This document shows, one piece after another, positions 1-7,150 of a DNA stretch of 36,534 bases; positions within the stretch are counted from its first letter, which is position 1; each line of letters begins with the position of its first letter. The DNA is from an uncultured Ruminococcus sp. (GTDB lineage: Bacteria; Bacillota; Clostridia; Oscillospirales; CAG-272). The position numbers and the translations under genes were made by a program. Under the pieces are notes generated by a model, which saw only the letters and a program-made list of their open reading frames with translations, was not told the DNA's origin and made no database searches. The DNA lies in assembly GCA_902785485.1 (NCBI GenBank), contig CACZZA010000007.1, forward strand, positions 1-36,534, given 5' to 3'.

Positions 1-390
1 ATTTGTGTTGATGAAAACGGACGTGTTTTGCTGGGGAAACGTTCGGACAATCACATGTGGGGATATTCAGGCGGTGCAATAGAAATTGACGAATATGTCG
101 AAGAGTGTGCAAAAAGAGAATTGTTCGAAGAGATGGGGCTGGTTGCAGAAGAACTTGAATTCTTTTGCGTGAATTCGGGACCGGAAGCTCATTATATCTA
201 TCCAAATGGAGACGAAGTTTCAAATTTTGAAATCGTCTATATTTGCAGAAAATGGCATGGCGAACCGAAATTTCAAGATGGTGAAATGGAAGATTTGCGT
301 TTTCTGTCAGTCAGTGAAATCGTTCTTTCCGAAATCTCTCCACCAATCCGTTCCGTCGTCGAGAAGTATATATCACAAGCACACGTGTAA
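1..390 (+). CDS. NUDIX hydrolase, 3' part (5' end outside window)
   Basis: The reading frame is open from base 1, so the true start lies upstream; in-frame codons before base 28 read ICVDENGRV, a normal N-terminal strand of the fold. The complete NUDIX box GX5EX7REUXEEXGU is visible from GAIEID through RELFEEMGL, with the acidic residues that bind the catalytic divalent cation. The family hydrolyses nucleoside diphosphates linked to another moiety. The motif does not define the substrate; this short single-domain type is often called an 8-oxo-dGTP/MutT-like hydrolase without proof. The coding sequence is AT-richer than the downstream operon and ends with its own terminator, so it is a separate unit. 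Confidence 0.85.
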   Translation: MCVDENGRVLLGKRSDNHMWGYSGGAIEIDEYVEECAKRELFEEMGLVAEELEFFCVNSGPEAHYIYPNGDEVSNFEIVYICRKWHGEPKFQDGEMEDLRFLSVSEIVLSEISPPIRSVVEKYISQAHV

Positions 391-446
391 ATTCAAATTT
401 GTCGGGATGACAAGCGTGTATCATTATGGCGCTCTTATACAAAAAG

Positions 447-478
447 AAAAAGTCGCATCAGCGGCTTTTTTCTTTTTC
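447..478 (+). terminator. Rho-independent terminator after NUDIX gene
   Basis: AGTCGC (451-456) pairs with GCGGCT (461-466) around loop ATCA, extended by A-T pairs on both sides and followed by a T-rich tract. It separates the partial NUDIX gene from the glycerate kinase operon. Confidence 0.8.
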
Positions 479-508
479 CGCACTTGTCCTCTTTTTCTTC
501 CGATATAC

Positions 509-537
509 TTGACTTTATCGGCTTTTGAAGGTATTAT
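509..537 (+). promoter_or_regulatory. Sigma-A-type promoter of glycerate kinase operon
   Basis: TTGACT (509-514), a 17-base spacer and TATTAT (532-537), about 50 bases before the first start codon. Confidence 0.65.
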
Positions 538-588
538 AAAAGTGGGATAGTATGAAAAATGATCAGATAATTTCACAAGCGGGGTGAT

Positions 589-1749
589 ATGATGAAAGTC
601 GTTATCGCTATGGATTCGTTCAAGGGCAGTCTGTCCGCGGTCCAGGCGGGCAACGCCGTCGCGGAGGGGATACGCCGCGTATTCGGAAAAGACGAGTGCG
701 AGATCGTCGTGCGTCCGCTCGCCGACGGAGGCGAGGGCACCGTCGAGGCGTTTTCCATGTGCAGTGAGGTCGAATCGGTCGACGTTCGGGTCCACGGACC
801 GTTGTTTGAAGAGATGACCTCCTCGTACGCGATATTTGAAAGCGACACCGCGTTTATCGAGATGGCGTCCGCTTCGGGACTTACTCTCGTCCCGCAGGAA
901 AAACGCGATCCGCTCGTCACGACGACCTACGGCACGGGCGAGCTTATAATGGACGCCGTTCGCCGCGGGATACGCAAATTCGTAATCGGTATCGGCGGGA
1001 GCGCCACGAACGACGGAGGCGTCGGTATGCTCCAGGCGCTCGGATTTTCGTTCCTTGACGAAAGAGGAGAGGAGATCCCCTTCGGAGCCGCGGGACTTGA
1101 AAAACTCTGCGAGATCTCGGACGACGGAGTTTCTCCCGAACTGCGCGAGTGTTCGTTTGAAGTCGCGTGCGACGTCAAAAATCCGCTCTGCGGAAAGAAC
1201 GGCGCTTCGCGCATATTCGGTCCGCAGAAGGGCGCTGACCCCGAAATGACAGAAAGAATGGACAAAGCGCTCGGACGTTACGCCGTTCTGACGAAGGCCT
1301 TCGCTCCTTCGAGCGACCCCGACGCGGCGGGCGCGGGAGCGGCGGGAGGACTCGGATTTGCGTTCCTCTCATATCTCGGAGGCAAGCTGCGCAACGGCGC
1401 GGAGCTTGTTATCAAGCTGACCGAGCTTGAACGTTACGTCAAGGACGCCGATATAGTCGTGACGGGCGAGGGAAGACTCGATTCGCAGAGCGTGATGGGC
1501 AAGGCTCCGACGACTGCCGGAAGCCTCGCAAAAAAATACGGCGCGAAGGTCATCGCGTTCGCGGGGTGCGTCTCCGACGACGCGCGCAAGTGCAACGCGG
1601 GCGGCATCGACGCCTACTTCCCGATCCTGCGCCGGCCCTGTACGCTCGACGACGCGATGGATATTGAAAACGCCTATACGAATATGAGGTCCGCCTCGGA
1701 GCAGGTGTTCCGTCTCATAGGTCTGTACGAAAAGAAAGAGAGAATCTGA
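589..1749 (+). CDS. Glycerate kinase (glycerate 2-kinase family)
   Basis: A 386-residue cytoplasmic enzyme that phosphorylates glycerate with ATP, feeding it into lower glycolysis. Family landmarks are DSFKGSL near the N-terminus, LADGGEGT around residues 43-50, the glycine-rich GIGGSATNDGG stretch near residue 135, GAGAAGGLGFAF near residue 250 and VTGEGRLD near residue 290. The length matches the glycerate kinase type 1 (GarK/GlxK) family. ATG at 589 is followed directly by a second in-frame ATG at 592; GGGGTG just upstream could serve either. It is the first gene of a four-gene operon: the next gene begins one base after its stop. No glyoxylate or glucarate genes are nearby, so the source of glycerate is not evident. 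Confidence 0.95.
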   Translation: MMKVVIAMDSFKGSLSAVQAGNAVAEGIRRVFGKDECEIVVRPLADGGEGTVEAFSMCSEVESVDVRVHGPLFEEMTSSYAIFESDTAFIEMASASGLTLVPQEKRDPLVTTTYGTGELIMDAVRRGIRKFVIGIGGSATNDGGVGMLQALGFSFLDERGEEIPFGAAGLEKLCEISDDGVSPELRECSFEVACDVKNPLCGKNGASRIFGPQKGADPEMTERMDKALGRYAVLTKAFAPSSDPDAAGAGAAGGLGFAFLSYLGGKLRNGAELVIKLTELERYVKDADIVVTGEGRLDSQSVMGKAPTTAGSLAKKYGAKVIAFAGCVSDDARKCNAGGIDAYFPILRRPCTLDDAMDIENAYTNMRSASEQVFRLIGLYEKKERI

Positions 1750-1750
1750 A

Positions 1751-2308
1751 TTGAACGACGAAATGCTTATAGAGAAAAGAATAAGCGGCGAAAAACGGTT
1801 TGAAGGCAAGATCGTCGATATCGAGTGCGACTCCGCGCTCCTTCCCGACGGCAAGACCGCCTACCGTGAAGTCGTCCGCAAAATACACAACGGAGTGTGC
1901 GTCGTGCCGCTGACCGACGACGGGAACGTCGTCATCGTGCGGCAGTACCGCTATCCTTACGCGGAGATACTCCCCGAGGCGCCCGCCGGGAAGTCCGAAA
2001 AGGGCGAGTCGCCCGAAGAGTGCGCCGTCCGCGAGCTGTCCGAGGAGACCGGCTACACGGCGGAAAAGCTCATTCCGCTCGGCGAGTTCTATCCCTCGCC
2101 CGGTATTATGGACGAAGTCCTCTACCTCTATGCGGCGACGGGACTCACCAAAGGACAGACCCACCCGGACGAAGACGAGTTCGTCGAGGCGTCGCTCGTT
2201 CCTCTTGAAAAAATGGTAGAGCAAATAATGAACGGAGAGATCCGCGACGGCAAGACGCAGACCGCGATCCTCAAAACGTACTTAAAAAAACAAAGAGGCG
2301 AGTTATGA
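1751..2308 (+). CDS. NUDIX hydrolase, ADP-ribose pyrophosphatase type
   Basis: A 185-residue NUDIX enzyme of the ADP-ribose pyrophosphatase (NudF-like) group, which splits ADP-ribose to AMP and ribose 5-phosphate. The NUDIX box is complete (GKSEKGE then RELSEETGY, residues about 77-99). The preceding QYRYPY and downstream FYPSPGIMDE segments are typical of ADP-ribose hydrolases, where the region after the box helps set substrate choice. The start is probably TTG at 1751; the alternative is ATG at 1763. The gene overlaps the next by four bases (ATGA), implying translational coupling with the NAD(P)H-hydrate dehydratase, so both may handle damaged or broken-down nicotinamide nucleotides. The pairing is seen directly; the shared role is inference. 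Confidence 0.9.
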   Translation: MNDEMLIEKRISGEKRFEGKIVDIECDSALLPDGKTAYREVVRKIHNGVCVVPLTDDGNVVIVRQYRYPYAEILPEAPAGKSEKGESPEECAVRELSEETGYTAEKLIPLGEFYPSPGIMDEVLYLYAATGLTKGQTHPDEDEFVEASLVPLEKMVEQIMNGEIRDGKTQTAILKTYLKKQRGEL

Positions 2309-3180
2309 GCGAGCTTTCCGTGACGAGCCTGCTCCGCAAACGCAGGAGCGACGGGAATAAATATGATTTCGGCTATCTGCTCTGCGTATGCGGCAGTTCG
2401 CTTTACCGCGGAGCGTCGGCTCTCGCCGTCAAGTCCGCCCTGCGTTCGGGTGTGGGACTTTGCTGTCTCGCGTCGATCGAAAAAGTCGTCTCGTCCGTTG
2501 CGGCAAAGCTCGACGAATGTACTTTTCTTCCTTTGAGGGAAAGCCCGAACGGCGCGATCTCGTCGGACGGTCTGCAAGCGATACTCGAAAAAAGCCACAG
2601 GGCGACCGCTGTTTTAGCCGGACCGGGTCTTACGCTCGACGACGAGGCGGTAAAGCTGGTCTACGGGATCATCGAGGGCGCGGACGTTCCGCTCGTACTC
2701 GACGCGGACGCGCTGAACGCCGTCAGCATCGACCGCTCCGTTCTGTCAAAACACAAAAAAGGAGCGGTACTGACTCCTCATTTCGGCGAGATGGCGCGGC
2801 TCTGCAAGGCGTCGGTGGCGCAGATCGCGGAGTCACCGGGAAAATACGCTTCGGAGTTCGCATCAAAACACGACTGCGTCGTCGTGCTGAAATCACATAC
2901 GACCTGCATCGCGTCACCGGAAGGCGAGGTCTTTACCTGCGGAAGACCAAATTCCGGACTCGCGAAAGGCGGGAGCGGAGACGTCCTGTCGGGACTTATC
3001 GCCTCGCTGCTCGCGCAGGGGTATCCTCCGCTTGACGCGGCGAGACTCGGAGTTTATATCCACTCCGAGGCGGGCGGAATGCTTTGCGAAAGCCTCGGAG
3101 AAAGGGCGCTCCTGCCGTCAGACCTGCCGGATGTGTTCCCGGAGGTCTTCCGTTCGCTCGAGACCCCGGCGCGGCTCTGA
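2305..3180 (+). CDS. nnrD: ADP-dependent (S)-NAD(P)H-hydrate dehydratase
   Basis: A 291-residue ribokinase-fold enzyme that repairs hydrated NADH/NADPH using ADP or ATP. Diagnostic stretches are AGPGL near residue 108, DADALN near residue 134, LTPHFGEMARL near residue 157 and KGGSGDVLSGL near residue 221, the last carrying the catalytic-base aspartate and anion hole. Many bacteria fuse this domain to an N-terminal NAD(P)HX epimerase (NnrE); here the N-terminus is only about 40 residues before the kinase-like core, so the epimerase must be elsewhere or absent. The start codon lies inside the end of the NUDIX gene (ATGA overlap). Confidence 0.93.
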   Translation: MSELSVTSLLRKRRSDGNKYDFGYLLCVCGSSLYRGASALAVKSALRSGVGLCCLASIEKVVSSVAAKLDECTFLPLRESPNGAISSDGLQAILEKSHRATAVLAGPGLTLDDEAVKLVYGIIEGADVPLVLDADALNAVSIDRSVLSKHKKGAVLTPHFGEMARLCKASVAQIAESPGKYASEFASKHDCVVVLKSHTTCIASPEGEVFTCGRPNSGLAKGGSGDVLSGLIASLLAQGYPPLDAARLGVYIHSEAGGMLCESLGERALLPSDLPDVFPEVFRSLETPARL

Positions 3181-3223
3181 AAAGACGCTTAGAACGCAGA
3201 ACCAACCAAAAACCGCAAGAAAG

Positions 3224-5626
3224 ATGAAAACGATGAAAAAATTACTTCTATTAACGGCGCTTTGTCTGCTCGTCGCTCTTACCGCGGCGTTCACCGTTAC
3301 CGCGGACGCGGCGGGTGAAGAGAACCGGAAAATCATTGAGGTCGAAGTCGAAAAATACGCGAGCGCCCCGAGATCGGAAACTCTGTCCGAGTACGTCGGG
3401 AATATGGAAAAGTTCACCGCTTATCTCAAAGACTGTCTGATGAACAGGAAAGCGACCATAAACCTGAAATTTTATCCCGACGGATCGCCGATCTGCAAGG
3501 TCGGAAAGGAGCTTCCGTTCACACAAGAAATGATCAAAGAAATCGCCGAGTTCTGCGACGGTATCGTCGAGGCGTTCGATCTTTGTAATAACTTCTCAAG
3601 CGAGAGTTTCGGCGGCGAGTTGACCTCGCTTACCGTGGGATATCGTTACTCTCAGGAAGAATACGAGGCTAAGCTCGCCGAGTGCGAAGCGGCGGCGGAT
3701 AAGCTGCTCGCCGGAATAAGCGGGAACGACTCTCTGAGCGACCTTGAGATCGCTCTGCTCCTGCACGACAGACTTGTCTTGTGGAACGAGTACGACAACA
3801 GACTTTTTGATCCCGAGTTCGAAGGAAAAACGAATGAGTTCAGCTCAGTTTATCCGGAGTCTTTCACGATGTACGGCGCGCTTGTCAATCATATTTCGGT
3901 CTGTCAGGGTTACGCGAGGGCGTATTCCTTCCTGCTCGATAAAATGGGAATCGAAAACTATCTTGTGACCTCCGACGCGCTCAACCACGAGTGGAATATC
4001 GTTTATATCGACAACAAACCTTATCACGTAGACGTGACCTGGGACGACGGCGCGATAAACGGTTGGAACGCCGCGGGACGCGTCGCTCACGATAACTTTT
4101 TGCTTTCCACCGCTCAACTGAGAGCGGGGGTGAACGGGTCAACACCTCATAATGCGAGCGATTATGACTCATCGCCGGTCGATACGACCTACGACACTTA
4201 TTTCTGGCAGAACGTCGATTCTATGTTCGTTCTCGTCGAATCGAACGTCTATTACCTCGATAACTCGACCGGTGTGATAAGGGCGTTCGGTGACCATAGC
4301 GCGGTCTTTACGATCAGCGACGGCACGACCGAGTCGGGACAGACGACCTGGTCGGCGGTCGGAGGAGGATTTTATCCCGGAAATCATTCAAAGATCGCGA
4401 CCGACTGGACTTATATTTTCTTCAATACCGCGAACGCGATCTGGAAAGTCGCTCCCGGAGACGTAAAAGCGACGAAGATCTCGGAAACTGTCAACGACGC
4501 GTCTGCGGGACACTGTGTATACGGACTTTCGTACGACGGCAGCAAGTTTATTTACGACGTCAGCACAACTCCGGTCTTCGGCGGAGAGGATGTAAGATAC
4601 ACACTCGACTACGCCGCCGAAGTCAGGATCACGGGCATCTCCGTTCAGTCTAACGTCGGATATAAATTTGAATACGGTGAGGACGTCAAGCTCGACGAGA
4701 TCGTTTTAGGCGTTGAGTATTCCGACGGAAGCTCCGTTTCGGTCCACGAAGGATTTACCACGAACGTTGACGGAACGCTCCCGGGAATGCACGTCGTGAA
4801 GGTGACCTATGAAGGGTTTGAGGCTTATTTCGAGATCGAGATAACCAAACGGAGCGTGACTTCATTACCCGAGTTTTCCGCAGAGAGCGTCACGGATACC
4901 TCCGTCACCCTGACCCTTGTCGAAAACGCGGAATATTCGTCGGACGGCGAAAACTGGCAGGACTCGAACGTGTTTGAAGACCTTGTTCCGGGAAAGAAAT
5001 ATTTCTTCTATGCGAGATATAAAGAAAACGATACCGACTTTGCCGGAAGCGCCGGCGACGGACTCGAAGTTACCACCGAGCGTACGGAAGTCGAATTTAC
5101 CGCTGTAATAAAGGGTGGAAACAAGGCGGGAGATACGCTCAAGGTCGAGTTTACGGGACTTCCCGAGGGAGTTTCCCCGGCAGTCACCTGGTACGTCGGA
5201 AATTCAGAGGTCCAAAGCGAAACGTTCGATCTTACCGAGGATCACGCCGGAAATTACGTTTACGCCATAGCGACGCTCGATACGGAGTCTTATAAGGGTA
5301 GTGCTGAAACGAACAGAGTATGGGTCGTCTCCGCGCAGGTCGTCTGGGGTGACGCCAACAACGATCAAGTCGTCACCGCGCTTGATATAGTCAGACTTAA
5401 AGTGTATATTGCGTCGGGACTGAATTCCGTCAGACTCGGAAGCGGCGCTGACGCAAACGGAGACGGGATGGTCGACGCTTTGGACGTCGTAAGGCTGAAA
5501 AGATTCTTTGCCGAATACGATTATCCGAACGGCGGGAGTCCGGTCAGACTCGGACCCGAGCCGAACGAAAATACCCCGGAAGATCCTCCCTCCGAAAACG
5601 AAGGCTGGTCCAAAGACATAAGATAA
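3224..5626 (+). CDS. Secreted transglutaminase-like protein with C-terminal dockerin
   Basis: ATG at 3224 (or 3233) is preferred over longer upstream starts because it begins a clear signal peptide: basic MKTMKK, then a leucine-rich core and an Ala-rich cleavage region. The product is about 800 residues. A transglutaminase-like core has a Cys-His-Asp triad: Cys227 in SVCQGYARAY, His255 in NHEW and Asp270 in HVDVTWDD. Next come a beta-rich region, an Ig-like bacterial domain (about 467-545), an FN3-like stretch (about 546-622) and a type I dockerin (about 708-770). The dockerin has two calcium-loop repeats, GDANNDQVVTALDIVRLK and GADANGDGMVDALDVVRLK. Dockerins bind cohesins on cell-surface scaffolds; none is encoded here. 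The gene lies 44 bases after nnrD and ends in a strong terminator. Catalysis (protease versus crosslinking) cannot be told from sequence. Confidence 0.88.
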   Translation: MKTMKKLLLLTALCLLVALTAAFTVTADAAGEENRKIIEVEVEKYASAPRSETLSEYVGNMEKFTAYLKDCLMNRKATINLKFYPDGSPICKVGKELPFTQEMIKEIAEFCDGIVEAFDLCNNFSSESFGGELTSLTVGYRYSQEEYEAKLAECEAAADKLLAGISGNDSLSDLEIALLLHDRLVLWNEYDNRLFDPEFEGKTNEFSSVYPESFTMYGALVNHISVCQGYARAYSFLLDKMGIENYLVTSDALNHEWNIVYIDNKPYHVDVTWDDGAINGWNAAGRVAHDNFLLSTAQLRAGVNGSTPHNASDYDSSPVDTTYDTYFWQNVDSMFVLVESNVYYLDNSTGVIRAFGDHSAVFTISDGTTESGQTTWSAVGGGFYPGNHSKIATDWTYIFFNTANAIWKVAPGDVKATKISETVNDASAGHCVYGLSYDGSKFIYDVSTTPVFGGEDVRYTLDYAAEVRITGISVQSNVGYKFEYGEDVKLDEIVLGVEYSDGSSVSVHEGFTTNVDGTLPGMHVVKVTYEGFEAYFEIEITKRSVTSLPEFSAESVTDTSVTLTLVENAEYSSDGENWQDSNVFEDLVPGKKYFFYARYKENDTDFAGSAGDGLEVTTERTEVEFTAVIKGGNKAGDTLKVEFTGLPEGVSPAVTWYVGNSEVQSETFDLTEDHAGNYVYAIATLDTESYKGSAETNRVWVVSAQVVWGDANNDQVVTALDIVRLKVYIASGLNSVRLGSGADANGDGMVDALDVVRLKRFFAEYDYPNGGSPVRLGPEPNENTPEDPPSENEGWSKDIR

Positions 5627-5630
5627 CAGA

Positions 5631-5661
5631 AAACGGAGCAACAGGGTCTGCTCCGTTTTTT
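5631..5661 (+). terminator. Rho-independent terminator of glycerate kinase-dockerin operon
   Basis: AAACGGAGCA (5631-5640) pairs with TGCTCCGTTT (5649-5658), followed by a T run. The rest of 5662-5828, between this and the convergent WYL gene, shows nothing recognisable. Confidence 0.88.
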
Positions 5662-5828
5662 CGTTATGTCATGGGTCCGGCGTGTTTTTTCAAGCGGACC
5701 GGGGAGAATGCGCGAGCCGTCGTATCAAAGCGGAGGGGCGGGCGTGAGATCTTCCTTACTCCGGTCATTCTTTCCATTTATATTATATTTCGTATCCCGT
5801 TGCTGAAAATGACCGTCCGACGGGGGTA

Positions 5829-6818
5829 TCAGACGTTCTGCTCGTAATCCTTTGAAGCGGAGGCGAGGCGTTCCTTTATTTTGTCCGCGAGGGGCGCGGG
5901 AGAGACTACCCTGACGCGTCCGGCGTACTGCATCGCCCAGTGTTCCATCGCCATCGGACTGACCGTTACCGAGACGCGGTACGTTTCTTCGCCTTCCTTA
6001 GTGATCCTTACGTCTTTGCCGAACCAGTCGATAACGTCGTCTATCACGTTTTGTCCGGCGATGAAGTCGACTCTCTCGGGTTTGTCGTGGTACATATAGG
6101 GAAGGGCGGTCGAGAGATTTTTATAATTTATCCCGTTTTTATACCCTTCTACCTCCGTGATGGGGACGAGCTTTTCGTCGGTCAGCTTCATATTCGTTAT
6201 GCGGTCGAGACGGTAGAACGTGATGTTCTCCCATTTCTCGTTGCGCGCCATAAGATAATACCGCTGATTGTGCAGGATAAGCTGGTAGGGACTGACCTTG
6301 TGGGTGTGAGTCAGCCGCAGCTTTTTGTCCGCGCCGTATTTGTTATAGTCGAAAACGATCTGCCTGTGAGCCTCGATAGCCTCGTCCACAAGCTCGATAT
6401 TGTTGAAAAACGCGTAGTTTTCGGTCTTATCCCAGTCGTTCAGCGAGTGGATGTGCTTTACGTGCGAGCGGAAATACTTGTTCGACAGAGAACAGAGCTT
6501 GTCGATCAGCTCCTTTGAGAACGACGCCGTGATGTATTTGCTCGACAGTACGCCGTCTATGAGGACGCGAAGCTCCGCGTCGGTGAAATCCCTCACCGCA
6601 AGATAACTCCCGTCGCGTCCGGACTCGATCTCGTATCCCGCGTCCTTGAGCAGGGCGACGTTGCGCCCTATCGCTTTGCGTTCGATATATATGCCGTAGT
6701 CCGCTTCAAGGTATTTCGCTATGTCCTCCTGTTTTAGCGGATGCTCTTCGTCGCTGTACCTGCGAAGTATCTGAAGTATGCGTAACAGCGCGAGCTTTTT
6801 CGGTTCAAACCCGTCCAT
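5829..6818 (-). CDS. WYL-domain transcriptional regulator
   Basis: A 329-residue DNA-binding regulator. Residues about 1-70 form a winged helix-turn-helix of the HTH_11/DeoR-like type (ILRRYSDEEHPLKQEDIAKY, then RKAIGRNVALLKDAGYEIE). Residues about 140-230 form a WYL domain with the basic/aromatic ligand-binding pattern, seen as SPYQLILHNQRYYLMAR and FYRLDRI. WYL domains sense nucleic-acid or nucleotide-like ligands in several bacterial systems; the ligand here is unknown. GGAGGGATAAG precedes the ATG. It is transcribed divergently from the peptide-transporter operon with about 330 bases between start codons, so it may control that operon, itself or distant genes; this is not shown by sequence. 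Confidence 0.92.
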   Translation of the reverse strand: MDGFEPKKLALLRILQILRRYSDEEHPLKQEDIAKYLEADYGIYIERKAIGRNVALLKDAGYEIESGRDGSYLAVRDFTDAELRVLIDGVLSSKYITASFSKELIDKLCSLSNKYFRSHVKHIHSLNDWDKTENYAFFNNIELVDEAIEAHRQIVFDYNKYGADKKLRLTHTHKVSPYQLILHNQRYYLMARNEKWENITFYRLDRITNMKLTDEKLVPITEVEGYKNGINYKNLSTALPYMYHDKPERVDFIAGQNVIDDVIDWFGKDVRITKEGEETYRVSVTVSPMAMEHWAMQYAGRVRVVSPAPLADKIKERLASASKDYEQNV

Positions 6819-6857
6819 CTTATCCCTCCGTTTGCCTGCTTTTACGTTTCGCTTATA

Positions 6858-6886
6858 AATATATCATATAATGAAAATAAAATCAA
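6858..6886 (-). promoter_or_regulatory. Promoter of WYL regulator
   Basis: Reading the minus strand: TTGATT (6881-6886), 17 bases, TATATT (6858-6863), about 40 bases before the ATG. Confidence 0.6.
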
Positions 6887-7002
6887 CCCCGTGAAAAAAG
6901 GAGAGCGGTTATTTATAATCTCAAAACGTGGTTTGTAATTGTGAAAACCTTATAAAAATACCATAAAAAAGCTTTTGAGAGAATTTTTTATCAAAAAAAG
7001 TA

Positions 7003-7031
7003 TTTACAAAGTCAAATTGATGTGATATAAT
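7003..7031 (+). promoter_or_regulatory. Promoter of peptide-transporter operon
   Basis: TTTACA (7003-7008), a 17-base spacer and consensus TATAAT (7026-7031). The predicted transcription start is near 7038, leaving a leader of about 110 bases before the lipoprotein gene. Confidence 0.75.
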
Positions 7032-7037
7032 AACCCA

Positions 7038-7150
7038 TAGTCTCTGTAAAGGGATTATTATACGGTCCCGGACTTTAGAGATAGTTGATCACGGCATAAA
7101 ACCGTTTTCAAATAAATTTTATATTTATATTTTTTAAGGAGGAATCCACA
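7038..7150 (+). promoter_or_regulatory. 5' leader of peptide-transporter operon with a small imperfect hairpin
   Basis: TCTCT and AAAG (7041-7051) can pair with CTTTAGAGA (7073-7081), with GGA/TCC pairing inside. The leader ends in an excellent ribosome binding site (AAGGAGG) eight bases before the ATG at 7151. It matches no riboswitch class that I recognise; it may only stabilise the message. Confidence 0.35.

Noticed and set aside
206..550. Second open frame over the end of the partial NUDIX gene
   Set aside because: It overlaps the NUDIX gene in another frame and runs through a terminator and a promoter.
3032..3223. N-terminal extension of the dockerin protein into the end of nnrD
   Set aside because: It would put 64 Arg-rich residues before an otherwise perfect signal peptide and would overlap nnrD in another frame.
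7038..7150. Known riboswitch in the transporter leader
   Set aside because: No conserved core of a class I can recall is present; only a short imperfect hairpin is visible.
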